Positions 49,609 through 58,232 of a DNA stretch of 64,000 nt are shown here, piece after piece; position 1 is the first letter of the stretch, and the number at the start of each line of letters is the position of its first letter. The notes under the pieces are model-generated. The model worked only from the letters and a program-made list of their open reading frames with translations. It was not told the origin of the DNA and did not search any database. The DNA is from Streptomyces capitiformicae (GTDB lineage Bacteria > Actinomycetota > Actinomycetes > Streptomycetales > Streptomycetaceae), in NCBI RefSeq assembly GCF_002214185.1, contig NZ_CP022161.1, forward strand, positions 2,975,767-3,039,766, written 5' to 3'. The translations under genes and the position numbers were made by a program.

Positions 49609-49764
49609 ATGCCCGGTTCGACGAAGGCCATGGGGGTGCTCACCGTAGGTGGGCTGGTCGTGGTGACGGCCTACACGGTGGCGCTCGGCAGCAACGGCTG
49701 GCTGTGGTTCGGATGGGTCGTCCTCGGCCTGCTGACGCTCGGGATGGTGGCGTCGCGCACCTGA
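49609..49764 (+). CDS. small membrane protein downstream of the kinase
   Basis: A 51-residue protein from ATG 49609 (ribosome binding site GAGAAGGGG), 14 bases after the kinase stop. Two hydrophobic stretches, MGVLTVGGLVVVTAYTVAL and WLWFGWVVLGLLTLGMVA, span most of it. It is probably co-transcribed with the lipoprotein and kinase and may associate with the kinase membrane segment. No family recognised. Confidence 0.7.
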   Translation: MPGSTKAMGVLTVGGLVVVTAYTVALGSNGWLWFGWVVLGLLTLGMVASRT

Positions 49765-49797
49765 GGCCCGCGCCCGGGGCCTTCGAACGCCGGGCCT

Positions 49798-51030
49798 TCA
49801 GACACCGGGCATTCCTCCGTCCGGGTGTACGCCCGGCTGGTATTTCGGCAGCCGGGCGGTGATCTTCATGCCCGCGCCGACCGCGGTCTCGATGACGAGG
49901 CCGTGGTCGTCGCCGTAGACCTGGCGGAGCCGTTCGTCGACGTTGCTGAGGCCGATGCCGCCCGAAGGGCTGACGTCGCCGGCCAGGATGCGGCGGAGCA
50001 GCGCGGGGTCCATGCCGACGCCGTCGTCCTCGATGACGACGAGCGCCTCGGCGCCCGCGTCCTGGGCGGTGATGCTGATGTGGCTCTTGCCCGCTGCGGT
50101 CACGGTCCGGCCTTCGAGGCCGTGTTTGACGGCGTTCTCGACCAGGGGCTGGAGGCAGAGGAAGGGCAGGGTGACCGGCAGGACCTCGGGGGCGATCTGG
50201 AGGGTGACGGAGAGACGGTCGCCGAAGCGGGCCCGTACGAGTGCCAAGTAGTGGTCGATGGCGTGGAGTTCGTCGGCGAGGGTGGTGAAGTCGCCGTGCC
50301 TGCGGAACGAGTAGCGGGTGAAGTCGGCGAATTCCAGGAGGAGTTCACGGGCGCGCTCGGGGTCGGTGCGGACGAACGAGGCGATCACCGCGAGTGAGTT
50401 GAAGATGAAGTGCGGGGAGATCTGGGCGCGCAGGGCCTTGATCTCGGCCTCTATCAGACGGGTGCGGGACTGGTCGAGATCGGCGAGTTCGAGCTGTACG
50501 GAGACCCACCGGGCGACTTCGCCGGCGGCTCGTACGAGGACGGCGGACTCCAGGGGCGCGCAGGCGACGAGTGCGCCGTGGACGCGGTCGTCGACGGTGA
50601 GGGGGGCGACGACGGCCCAGCGCACCGGGCAGTCGATGATGTCGCAGGTCAGGCGGAAGGCCTCGCCGCGGCCGCTCTCCAGGGGGCCCGCCAGCCGTTC
50701 CATGATCTCGGCGCGGTGGTGCGCCCCCACGCCCTCCCAGACGAGGACCGACTCGTGGTCGGTGAGGCACAGCGCGTCCGTGCCGAGCAGGGTGCGCAGC
50801 CGCTTGGCGGACCTGCGGGCCGTCTCCTCGGTGAGGCCGGCGCGCAGCGGGGGTGCGGCGAGCGTCGCGGTGTGCAGGGTCTGGAAGGTGGCGTGCTCGA
50901 CGGGCGTGCCGAGCCCGCCGAGGCTGCTGCGGGGCCTCGCGGTGCGGCGACCGAGCCAGAATCCTGCCGCGAGCAGCGGGAGCACGGCTACGAAGAGCCC
51001 CGCGAGGAAGCCGCTGACCTCACCGCTCAT
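49798..51030 (-). CDS. LytS-type sensor histidine kinase
   Basis: A 410-residue histidine kinase of the LytS/YehU (His_kinase) class. It has one N-terminal membrane helix (FLAGLFVAVLPLLAAGFW) and a GAF-like sensing region (~60-190). The phosphoacceptor motif is ALRAQISPHFIFNSLAVI, with ATP-binding boxes LVENAVKHGLEG and DDGVGMDP. It phosphorylates the LytTR regulator encoded at the head of the same operon. The gene starts 4 bases after the symporter stop. It is likely to sense an acetate- or pyruvate-type solute, by analogy with LytS systems next to transporters. Confidence 0.92.
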   Translation of the reverse strand: MSGEVSGFLAGLFVAVLPLLAAGFWLGRRTARPRSSLGGLGTPVEHATFQTLHTATLAAPPLRAGLTEETARRSAKRLRTLLGTDALCLTDHESVLVWEGVGAHHRAEIMERLAGPLESGRGEAFRLTCDIIDCPVRWAVVAPLTVDDRVHGALVACAPLESAVLVRAAGEVARWVSVQLELADLDQSRTRLIEAEIKALRAQISPHFIFNSLAVIASFVRTDPERARELLLEFADFTRYSFRRHGDFTTLADELHAIDHYLALVRARFGDRLSVTLQIAPEVLPVTLPFLCLQPLVENAVKHGLEGRTVTAAGKSHISITAQDAGAEALVVIEDDGVGMDPALLRRILAGDVSPSGGIGLSNVDERLRQVYGDDHGLVIETAVGAGMKITARLPKYQPGVHPDGGMPGV

Positions 51031-51033
51031 CGC

Positions 51034-52779
51034 TCACCGCCGCCATAGTTCGATCTCCTTCGACGCCGCCCGTGACTGGCCGCCCACCAGTTCCTCCGGC
51101 AGGTGGAAGCGCGCCAGGATCGCTGCTGTGCCTGCCGGGACCTTGCTCGGGGTGGACAGGGAGACCAGGGTCATCGTCAGGAAGCCGAGGGGGACGGACC
51201 AGAGGGCGGGCCAGGCCAGGAGGGCGTGGAGGGCGCCGGTGTCGGGGAAGCCGGCCATGGTCGCGGCGACCGCGAGGAGCGCCGAGCCGCCGCCGACCAG
51301 CATGCCGGCGGCGGCGCCCGGCGGGGTCAGGCGGCGCCACCAGATGCCGAGGACGAGGAGGGGGCAGAAGGAGGAGGCGGACACGGCGAAGGCGAGTCCG
51401 ACCGCGTCGGCGACCGGAAGGCCGCCCACCAGGACGCTCGCGGCGAGCGGTACGGCCATGGCGAGGACCGTGCCGAGCCGGAAGTGCCGTACGCCCCGTG
51501 AGGGCAGTACGTCCTGGGTGAGGACGCCGGCGACGGCCATCGTGAGCCCGGACGCGGTGGACAGGAACGCCGCGAAGGCGCCGCCCGCCACCAGTGCGCC
51601 AAGGAGGTCGCCGCCGAGCCCGCCGATCATGCGGTCCGGGAGGAGGAGTACGGCCGCGTCGGCGTCGCCGGTGAGGGTGAGGTCGGGGGCGTAGAGCCTG
51701 CTGAGGGCGCCGTAGACCGGTGGGAGGAGGTAGAAGGCGCCGATCAGGCCGAGGACGACGACCGTGGTGCGGCGGGCGGCGACGCCGTGCGGGCTGGTGT
51801 AGAAGCGGACGACGACGTGGGGCAGGCCCATGGTGCCGAGGAAGGTGGCGAGGATCAGCCCGTACGTGGCGTACAGCGGGCGTTCCTCGCGGCCGGCGGC
51901 GAGGGAGGTGGACATGCCGCCGTTGCTGCCGCGGTCGGCGACGGGGACGGCGTCGCCCTTGGTGAAGGTCAGTCGGGTGCCCTGCTCGATGCGGTGGGTG
52001 CCCGTGGGCAGGTCGACGCGGCTGTCCTCGTAGCGGCGGCCGTCGACCGTGCCGGAGGCGGTGACGGTCAGTGGGCTCGCGAGTTTGAGGTCGAGGCTCT
52101 CGTCGACGTGGACGACACGCTGTTCGCGGAACCGGGCGGGCTCGTCGAAGGCGTGGCGCGGGGCGCCGTCGCCCTGCCAGGCGAGGACGAGGAAGAGCGC
52201 GGGGACCAGGAGGGCGGTGAGCTTGAGCCAGTACTGGAAAGCCTGGACGAAGGTGATGCTGCGCATGCCGCCGGCGGCGACCGTGGCGGAGACGACGACG
52301 GCGACGATCACCCCGCCGGCCCACTCGGGGGCGTCGGTGAGCACGTTCAACGTCAGCCCGGCGCCCTGGAGTTGGGGCAGGAGGTAGAGCCAGCCGACGC
52401 CGACCACGAAGGCCCCGGCGAGGCGTCGTACCGTCTTGGAGGCGAGCCGGGCCTCGGCGAAGTCCGGCAGGGTGTACGCGCCGGAGCGGCGCAGCGGGGC
52501 CGCGACGAACAGCAACAGCACCAGGTAGCCGGCCGTGTAGCCGACCGGGTACCAGAGCATGTCGGGGCCCTGGACCAGGACGAGGCCCGCGATGCCCAGG
52601 AACGAGGCGGCGGACAGGTACTCGCCGCTGATCGCGGCCGCGTTGAGGCGGGGGCCGACGGTGCGGGAGGCGACGTAGAAGTCGGAGGTGGTCCGGGATA
52701 TGCGCAGGCCGAAGGCGCCGACGAAGACGGTGGCCACGACGACGAGGGCGACGGCGGGGACGGCGTAGTTCTCGTTCAT
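51034..52779 (-). CDS. sodium:solute symporter (cation/acetate ActP type)
   Basis: A 581-residue SSF-family transporter with about 13 helices, starting MNENYAVPAVALVVVATVFV. SSF features include SGEYLSAASFLGIAGLVLVQ (sodium site region) and GGAFAAFLSTASGLTMAVAG. The ~75-residue loop with SNGGMSTSLA between helices is typical of ActP-like members. It probably takes up acetate or another short carboxylate. The DUF485 partner gene lies 37 bases upstream and the histidine kinase 3 bases downstream, making transport and sensing one unit. Confidence 0.9.
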   Translation of the reverse strand: MNENYAVPAVALVVVATVFVGAFGLRISRTTSDFYVASRTVGPRLNAAAISGEYLSAASFLGIAGLVLVQGPDMLWYPVGYTAGYLVLLLFVAAPLRRSGAYTLPDFAEARLASKTVRRLAGAFVVGVGWLYLLPQLQGAGLTLNVLTDAPEWAGGVIVAVVVSATVAAGGMRSITFVQAFQYWLKLTALLVPALFLVLAWQGDGAPRHAFDEPARFREQRVVHVDESLDLKLASPLTVTASGTVDGRRYEDSRVDLPTGTHRIEQGTRLTFTKGDAVPVADRGSNGGMSTSLAAGREERPLYATYGLILATFLGTMGLPHVVVRFYTSPHGVAARRTTVVVLGLIGAFYLLPPVYGALSRLYAPDLTLTGDADAAVLLLPDRMIGGLGGDLLGALVAGGAFAAFLSTASGLTMAVAGVLTQDVLPSRGVRHFRLGTVLAMAVPLAASVLVGGLPVADAVGLAFAVSASSFCPLLVLGIWWRRLTPPGAAAGMLVGGGSALLAVAATMAGFPDTGALHALLAWPALWSVPLGFLTMTLVSLSTPSKVPAGTAAILARFHLPEELVGGQSRAASKEIELWRR

Positions 52780-52816
52780 GAGTTCACGGCGTTCATGAGG
52801 TCAGGGTCCCGTCGCC

Positions 52817-53176
52817 TCAGCGGTCCTCGACGAGCCGTACGAGGTCCTGCTCGTTGCGTTCGGCGCGGCGTACGTGCCAGCGGGCGAGGAGGACCAGCGG
52901 CGGATAGATACCGAAGCCGAGGACGGCCCACTCCAGGCCGGCGCCGTCCGGCATCGCGGCGAAGACCAGGGGCAGCGGGGCGACCAGCAGGACCAGGACC
53001 GCGAACACGGCGAGGGCGGCGCGGAGCTGGCTGCGCATGAGGGAGCGGACGTAGGTGTGGCCGAGGGTGGTCTGTTCGTCGATCTCGGTGCGCGGGCGGT
53101 GGTGGCTGGGGCCGCGGCGGGCGCGGCGGGGCGGGCCGGTGACGACGACGCGGCGTTCGGTGGGGTCGTGGGGCAT
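52817..53176 (-). CDS. DUF485-type small membrane protein
   Basis: A 119-residue protein with a basic N-terminus and two helices (LRAALAVFAVLVLLVAPLPL and GLEWAVLGFGIYPPLVLLAR). It contains the YVRSLMRSQLRAAL region typical of DUF485 (YjcH) proteins, which are encoded with ActP-type symporters and thought to assist them. It lies 9 bases after the response-regulator stop and 37 before the symporter, on the same strand. Confidence 0.85.
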   Translation of the reverse strand: MPHDPTERRVVVTGPPRRARRGPSHHRPRTEIDEQTTLGHTYVRSLMRSQLRAALAVFAVLVLLVAPLPLVFAAMPDGAGLEWAVLGFGIYPPLVLLARWHVRRAERNEQDLVRLVEDR

Positions 53177-53185
53177 GCCATCTCC

Positions 53186-53941
53186 TCAGCCCGTGGTCCG
53201 GCGCATCAGCAGGTCGCGCAGTTCGCGGGCGTGTCGACGGCTGACCTGGAGTTCCACCGAGCCTACGAGAACGCTGACCGTGCCCGCGTCGAGGCGGAGC
53301 TCACCGACGTGACGCAGGGCGACCAGGTGACGGCGGTGGATGCGGACGAAGCCGCGGGCGCGCCAGCGTTCCTCGAGGGTGGAGAGCGGGATGCGGACGA
53401 GGTGGCTGCCCTGCGAGGTGTGCAGGCGGGCGTAGTCGCCCTGGGCCTCGACATGGGTGATGTCGTCGACGGTGACGAAGCGGGTCACTCCGCCGAGCTC
53501 GACGGGTATCTGGTCGGGGTCGGGTTCGTGGACCGGTATCGGCGGGGCCGCGTCGCGGAGCTGGGCGGCCCGGCGTATCGCCTCGGCGAGGCGTTCCCGG
53601 CGGACGGGTTTGAGGACGTAGTCGACGGCCTTGAGGTCGAAGGCCTGGACGGCGAAGCCCTCGTGCGCGGTGACGAAGACGACGAGCGGGGGCCGGGCGA
53701 AGCCCGTGAGGAGGCGGGCGAGGTCGAGGCCGTCGAGTCCGGCCATGTGGATGTCGAGGAAGACGACGTCGATCGCGTCGGGCCCGTCGGGGCCGGACTC
53801 CAGGGCGCGGTTGATGCGGCGCAGTGCCTCGGTGGCGTCGCTCGCGCCCTCGGCGCTGCCGATCCGCGGATCCGCGTTCAGCAGGTACAGCAGCTCCTCG
53901 AGGGAGGGTTTTTCGTCATCGACGGCGAGCGCGCGCAGCAT
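53186..53941 (-). CDS. LytTR-family response regulator
   Basis: A 251-residue response regulator from ATG 53941. The receiver domain (1-~120) has acidic residues in ALAVDDEKPSLEELL, phosphoacceptor Asp in VVFLDIHMAGLDG, and FVTAHEGFAVQAFD with K in YVLKPVRRERL. A C-terminal LytTR DNA-binding domain (~150-245; DITHVEAQGDYARLHTS, GFVRIHRRHLVAL) follows. It is the first gene of the leftward operon with DUF485, symporter and kinase. The AsnC gene is divergent 91 bases away. Confidence 0.93.
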   Translation of the reverse strand: MLRALAVDDEKPSLEELLYLLNADPRIGSAEGASDATEALRRINRALESGPDGPDAIDVVFLDIHMAGLDGLDLARLLTGFARPPLVVFVTAHEGFAVQAFDLKAVDYVLKPVRRERLAEAIRRAAQLRDAAPPIPVHEPDPDQIPVELGGVTRFVTVDDITHVEAQGDYARLHTSQGSHLVRIPLSTLEERWRARGFVRIHRRHLVALRHVGELRLDAGTVSVLVGSVELQVSRRHARELRDLLMRRTTG

Positions 53942-54032
53942 GAACGTGGAGTGTAGGAGCAATTCGTACGCCTGCACACGGGCACGCTCCACATGGGGTC
54001 CACGGAGGGGTGCCGCTGGATACAGTGCCCCC

Positions 54033-54524
54033 ATGAACAGCAAGTCGGCGGCGTTCGACGAGCTCGATCGCAAGATCATCACGGCGCTCATGGCGAACGC
54101 CAGGACCAGCTTCGCCGAGATCGGCTCGACCGTCGGTCTTTCGGCCACCGCGGTCAAGCGGCGGGTGGACCGGCTGCGTGAGACGGGGGTGATCACCGGG
54201 TTCACGGCGACGGTACAGCCGGCGGCGCTCGGCTGGCGCACGGAGGCGTACGTGGAGGTGTACTGCGAGGGCGCGGCGCCGCCCCGGCGGCTCGCGGAGG
54301 TCGTACGCAACCATCCGGAGATCACCGCGGCGATGACGGTGACCGGTGGTGCCGACGCGCTGCTGCATGTGCGGGCCGTCGACGTGGAGCACTTCGAGGA
54401 GGTGCTGGAGCGGATCCGCGCGGAGCCGTTCATCCGGAAGACGATCAGTTACATGGTGCTGTCGCACCTGCTACCGGAGGCGCCGGAGGCGGGCGCGACA
54501 CAGGACGCAGCGAACGTGCGCTGA
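54033..54524 (+). CDS. Lrp/AsnC-family transcriptional regulator
   Basis: A 163-residue regulator with an N-terminal helix-turn-helix (FDELDRKIITALMANARTSF then IGSTVGLSATAVKRRVDRLR) and a C-terminal RAM ligand domain (VTGGADALLHVRAVD). ATG 54033. It lies 120 bases upstream of ddaH-rocD in the same direction and probably controls these arginine/ornithine catabolic genes in response to an amino acid. Confidence 0.9.
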   Translation: MNSKSAAFDELDRKIITALMANARTSFAEIGSTVGLSATAVKRRVDRLRETGVITGFTATVQPAALGWRTEAYVEVYCEGAAPPRRLAEVVRNHPEITAAMTVTGGADALLHVRAVDVEHFEEVLERIRAEPFIRKTISYMVLSHLLPEAPEAGATQDAANVR

Positions 54525-54644
54525 GATCGCCGAACACGCAGCATTACTGCGCGAACACGCAACGTTCACTCCTTGTCGTGCGCCTGCCCCGATTCCTACC
54601 GTGGTGTCATCCCAGCCAACACGCAGGAAGCGGAGAGACCCTCT

Positions 54645-55475
54645 GTGCCCGACAGCCGTGTGCCGCGCCTTCGGCGCTTTCTCGTCTGCGAACCCAGACA
54701 CTTCGCCGTTCAGTACTCGATCAATCCCTGGATGCACCCGGACACCCCCGTGGATGTCGACCTCGCCCAGGACCAGTGGCAGGAACTGATCCGCGCCTAC
54801 CGGGACCACGGCCATACCGTGGAGACCGTGGAGCCGGTGGCCGCGCTGCCCGACATGGTGTTCGCGGCCAACTGCGCGCTCGTCCTCGGCGGCCGTGTCC
54901 TCGGCTCGCTCTTCCACGCGCCCGAGCGGCGCGCGGAGTCCCTCGCGTACGACGCCTGGTTCAAGAACGCCGGCTACGAAGTGCACCGGTCCGAGTCGGT
55001 GTGCGAGGGGGAGGGCGATCTGATTCCTACCGGCCGCCATCTCCTCGCCGGGACCGGCTTCCGCACCACCCGTGAGGCCCATCACCAGGCGCAGGAGTTC
55101 TTCGGCGTCCCGGTGATCAGCCTTCAGCTGGTGGACCCGCGCTTCTACCACCTGGACACGGCGCTCTTCGTCCTGGACGACGAGAGCGACGGTCACGCGG
55201 GCAACATCGCATACTACCCTGAGGCGTTCTCCCCAGGCAGCCGCGCGGTCCTCGCCCGCCTCTATCCGGACGCGGTGATCGCCACCCGCGACGACGCCAT
55301 GGCCTTCGGCCTGAACTCGGTCTCCGACGGCCGCCATGTCTTCATCTCCCCCCGCGCCAAGGACCTCGCCGACCAGCTCGCCCGGCAGGGCTACGTCCCC
55401 GTCCCCGTCGACCTCTCGGAGTTCCAGAAGGCCGGCGGCGGCATCAAGTGCGTCACTCAGGAGATCCGCTCATGA
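54645..55475 (+). CDS. ddaH: dimethylarginine dimethylaminohydrolase
   Basis: A 276-residue amidinotransferase-fold enzyme that hydrolyses N-omega-methylarginines to citrulline and methylamines. Visible residues are PDMVFAANCAL, GEGDLIPTGRHLLAGTGFRT (substrate Glu/Asp and Arg contacts), the catalytic His in FYHLDTALFVLDD, and the nucleophile Cys269 in GGGIKCVTQE. GTG 54645 follows GGAGAGACCCTCT. The stop overlaps the rocD start (ATGA). Function with rocD suggests a route from arginine derivatives towards glutamate. Confidence 0.93.
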   Translation: MPDSRVPRLRRFLVCEPRHFAVQYSINPWMHPDTPVDVDLAQDQWQELIRAYRDHGHTVETVEPVAALPDMVFAANCALVLGGRVLGSLFHAPERRAESLAYDAWFKNAGYEVHRSESVCEGEGDLIPTGRHLLAGTGFRTTREAHHQAQEFFGVPVISLQLVDPRFYHLDTALFVLDDESDGHAGNIAYYPEAFSPGSRAVLARLYPDAVIATRDDAMAFGLNSVSDGRHVFISPRAKDLADQLARQGYVPVPVDLSEFQKAGGGIKCVTQEIRS

Positions 55476-56701
55476 CCGCACCCGTCCGTACGCGTTCGTC
55501 GGCCGACCTCATCCGCGCCGAGGAGCCCGTCCTCGCGCACAACTACCACCCCCTGCCCGTGGTCGTCGCCCGCGCCGAGGGCAGCTGGGTCGAGGACGTC
55601 GAGGGCCGCCGTTACCTGGACATGCTGGCCGGCTACTCCGCCCTCAACTTCGGCCACCGCCACCCGGCGCTGATCGAGGCCGCGCACCGCCAGCTCGACA
55701 CCCTCACCCTCACCTCGCGTGCCTTCCACAACGACCGGCTCGCCGAGTTCGCCGAGTCCCTGGCCGCGCTGACGGGCCTCGACATGGTGCTGCCGATGAA
55801 CACCGGCGCCGAGGCCGTGGAGAGCGCGATCAAGGTGGCCCGCAAATGGGCGTACGAGGTGAAGGGCGTCCCCGCCGACCAGGCCACGATCGTCGTCGCC
55901 GCCGACAACTTCCACGGCCGTACGACGACCATCGTCAGCTTCTCCACCGACCCGCTCGCCCGCACCGGTTTCGGCCCCTTCACCCCCGGCTTCCGGGTCG
56001 TCCCGTACGACGACCTCCCGGCGCTCGAGGCGGCGATCGACGAGACGACGGCCGCGGTGCTGATCGAGCCGATCCAGGGCGAGGCCGGGGTGGTCATCCC
56101 GGACGAGGGCTATCTGCGCGGAGTCCGTGACGCGACCCGCCGCGCCGGCTGCCTGTTCATCGCCGACGAGATCCAGTCGGGTCTCGGCCGCACGGGCCGC
56201 ACGCTGGCCGTCGACCACGAGGACGTCGTCCCCGACGCCGTCCTGCTCGGCAAGGCCCTCGGCGGCGGCATCGTCCCCGTATCGGCGGTCGTCGCCCGCC
56301 GGGAGGTCCTGTCCGTCCTGCGCCCCGGCGAACACGGCTCGACCTTCGGCGGCAACCCCCTGGCGGCAGCGGTGGGCTCGGCGGTCGTCGACCTCCTGCA
56401 CACCGGCGAATTCCAGCACCGGGCGGCCGAGCTGGGCGTACTCCTGAGGGAAGGCCTGGCTTCCCTGGTCGGCAAGGGCGTGCTCGACTTCCGGGCGCGC
56501 GGCCTGTGGGCGGGCGTCGACATCGACCCGACGATCGGCACGGGCCGCGAGATCAGCCGCCGTCTCATGGATCGGGGGATTCTGGTCAAGGACACCCATG
56601 GCTCGACGATCCGCCTGGCCCCACCCCTGACCATCACGGCCGAGGAACTCGGTGCGGCGCTGGGCACGTTGGAGGAGGTCCTGAGGGAGGGCGCCCCGTA
56701 A
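55472..56701 (+). CDS. rocD: ornithine aminotransferase
   Basis: A 409-residue class III aminotransferase converting ornithine and 2-oxoglutarate to glutamate semialdehyde and glutamate. It starts with ATG overlapping ddaH. Motifs are LNFGHRHPALIEAA, NTGAEAVESAIKVARKW, FHGRTT, IADEIQSGLGRTG and the PLP-lysine Lys261 in LLGKALGGG. Full length matches RocD. Its UAA stop lies in the loop of a GCGCCCC/GGGGCGC hairpin that likely terminates transcription. Confidence 0.95.
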   Translation: MTAPVRTRSSADLIRAEEPVLAHNYHPLPVVVARAEGSWVEDVEGRRYLDMLAGYSALNFGHRHPALIEAAHRQLDTLTLTSRAFHNDRLAEFAESLAALTGLDMVLPMNTGAEAVESAIKVARKWAYEVKGVPADQATIVVAADNFHGRTTTIVSFSTDPLARTGFGPFTPGFRVVPYDDLPALEAAIDETTAAVLIEPIQGEAGVVIPDEGYLRGVRDATRRAGCLFIADEIQSGLGRTGRTLAVDHEDVVPDAVLLGKALGGGIVPVSAVVARREVLSVLRPGEHGSTFGGNPLAAAVGSAVVDLLHTGEFQHRAAELGVLLREGLASLVGKGVLDFRARGLWAGVDIDPTIGTGREISRRLMDRGILVKDTHGSTIRLAPPLTITAEELGAALGTLEEVLREGAP

Positions 56702-56708
56702 GGGGCGC
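56691..56708. terminator. hairpin overlapping the rocD stop codon
   Basis: GCGCCCC pairs with GGGGCGC around GTAA, so the rocD stop codon lies in the loop. The sequence continues GGGGCTGTGTCAATCTGCGG, as at 39487-39520. Confidence 0.65.
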
Positions 56709-56942
56709 GGGGCTGTGTCAATCTGCGGCTCCGCCGCGTGGGCGCGAGCAACCAACGACGATCCGCACGGACAAACTCACCCCAGGCCCCCTGATCCCGG
56801 CGGGGGCCTGGGGGCGGCAGCCCTCAGAAGTGGGGTCGAAGGGGCAGCAGCCCCTGGATGGGGGCACCTCCCGCTCGAGCGAAGCCGAGAGTGGGGGAGG
56901 GACGGGCAGGGGCGGCGGGGGCGAAATCCATCAGGCACCCCC
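56702..56942 (+). repeat. modular intergenic repeat cluster including ~40-bp repeat copy 4
   Basis: This gap between convergent genes holds the hairpin-tail module (GGGGCGCGGGGCTGTGTCAA), then GGGGGCGGCAGCCCTCAGAA (56809 on, also present near 30408). Next is the 40-bp repeat copy at 56859-56899 (TGGGGGCACCTCCCGCTCGA, then GCGAAGCCGAGAGTGGGGGAG), then GGGACGGGCAGGGGCGGCGG like that at 30465. The order of modules differs from the 30.3-kb copy, suggesting recombination among modules. Confidence 0.75.
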
Positions 56943-58232
56943 TCACGCACGCAACCGATCGAACCGAAACGGCACCAGCACCCCCGGCCGCCGCCCCGTA
57001 CGCACATACTCCGCAAGCCGATATCCGGTCACCGGCCCCAACGTGACACCGAGCATCCCGTGCCCGGTGGCCACGAACCCGTTCCCACACCCCGGCACAC
57101 GATCGACCACCGGAAGCCCATCGGGAAGGAACGGCCGCCCCCCGACCCAAGGATCACGAATCAGCCCCACCAGATCGTCCGGATCCTCGAACCACCGCCC
57201 CAGATAGTGCCGACTGGCAAGAGCAACGGCCACGACACGACGCCAGTCGAGACGGTTGTTGTTGCCGCTCAACTCCATCGTCCCCCCGATCCGCGTGGTA
57301 CCACCGATCGGCGACGCCACCGCCCGACGCTCCCCGAAGTACAGCGTGTGCCGGGGCGCGGGATCCAGATCCACGGAGAAGCTGTACCCCTTGCCCGCCT
57401 GAAGCGGCAACACCGCGCCCAGCTCCCGCAACAGCCCGGGCGAACGCATCCCGGCCGCGACGACGACGGCCGAACAGGGAATCTCGCCCTGCCCGGTACG
57501 CACCCCGGTGACGCGGCCCGCCGCGACCCGGAACCCCGTGACCTCGGCGTTCTCCTGAACCTTCACCCCCACGGCCGCGAGCGCCTCCCCGAGCTCCCGG
57601 GCGAACGCCTCGGGATCGACCACGCCCTCCCCCTCAACGAGGTACGCCGCCCGCACGCGGGGCGACAGCGCGGCATCCAGCAGATGCGCGTCGGCGCCGA
57701 TGGTGACGTCGTCGGGAAGCGGGTAGCGCCCGTCGGCCATCTCCCGCTGGATCGCGAGATGGTGGCGGGCCTCGGCCGGCGAGAGGAAGGCGTGCACCAT
57801 GCCGGGCCGGGTGAGCGTCGTGGCGACCCCCGCCTCGCGCAGCCCGTCGAAGAGTTCGAAGGTGCCATGGTTCAGCTCGGCGACGGCCGCGTACCCCCGC
57901 CGGAACGCCGCCGGTGTACTGCTGCGCCAGAACCGCCACAGCCACCGTACGAACGAAGGGTCCGGCAGGGGCCGTAGATACAAGGGCGAGTCCGGCCGCC
58001 CCAGCGAGCGCAGCGCGTAGCGCAGAACTCCCGGCGCGGGCACGGGAGTCGAATGGCTGAGGCAGACCCAGCCCGCGTTGCCCCGGGACACCCCGGAGCC
58101 CAGCCCTCGCCGCTCGACGACCTCCACGGGCATCCCGGCGGCGGCCAGGTAGTACGCCGTGCACAGCCCCACGACGCCACCGCCGATGACCACGACCGGG
58201 GCGTCACCCGCGGAACCGGGCACGCTGCTCAC
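56943..58232 (-). CDS. D-amino-acid dehydrogenase (DadA-like) FAD oxidoreductase
   Basis: A 429-residue DAO-family flavoprotein. The FAD motif is VVVIGGGVVGLCTAYYLAAA, followed by EVVERRGLGSGVSRGNAGWV. The C-terminus has NGFVATGHGMLGVTLGP. It resembles DadA-type D-amino-acid dehydrogenases and related glycine/hydroxyproline oxidases. It is the last gene of a leftward operon with an amino-acid ABC importer (4-base overlap with the ATPase gene), so it probably oxidises the imported amino acid. The substrate is unknown. Confidence 0.88.
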   Translation of the reverse strand: MSSVPGSAGDAPVVVIGGGVVGLCTAYYLAAAGMPVEVVERRGLGSGVSRGNAGWVCLSHSTPVPAPGVLRYALRSLGRPDSPLYLRPLPDPSFVRWLWRFWRSSTPAAFRRGYAAVAELNHGTFELFDGLREAGVATTLTRPGMVHAFLSPAEARHHLAIQREMADGRYPLPDDVTIGADAHLLDAALSPRVRAAYLVEGEGVVDPEAFARELGEALAAVGVKVQENAEVTGFRVAAGRVTGVRTGQGEIPCSAVVVAAGMRSPGLLRELGAVLPLQAGKGYSFSVDLDPAPRHTLYFGERRAVASPIGGTTRIGGTMELSGNNNRLDWRRVVAVALASRHYLGRWFEDPDDLVGLIRDPWVGGRPFLPDGLPVVDRVPGCGNGFVATGHGMLGVTLGPVTGYRLAEYVRTGRRPGVLVPFRFDRLRA

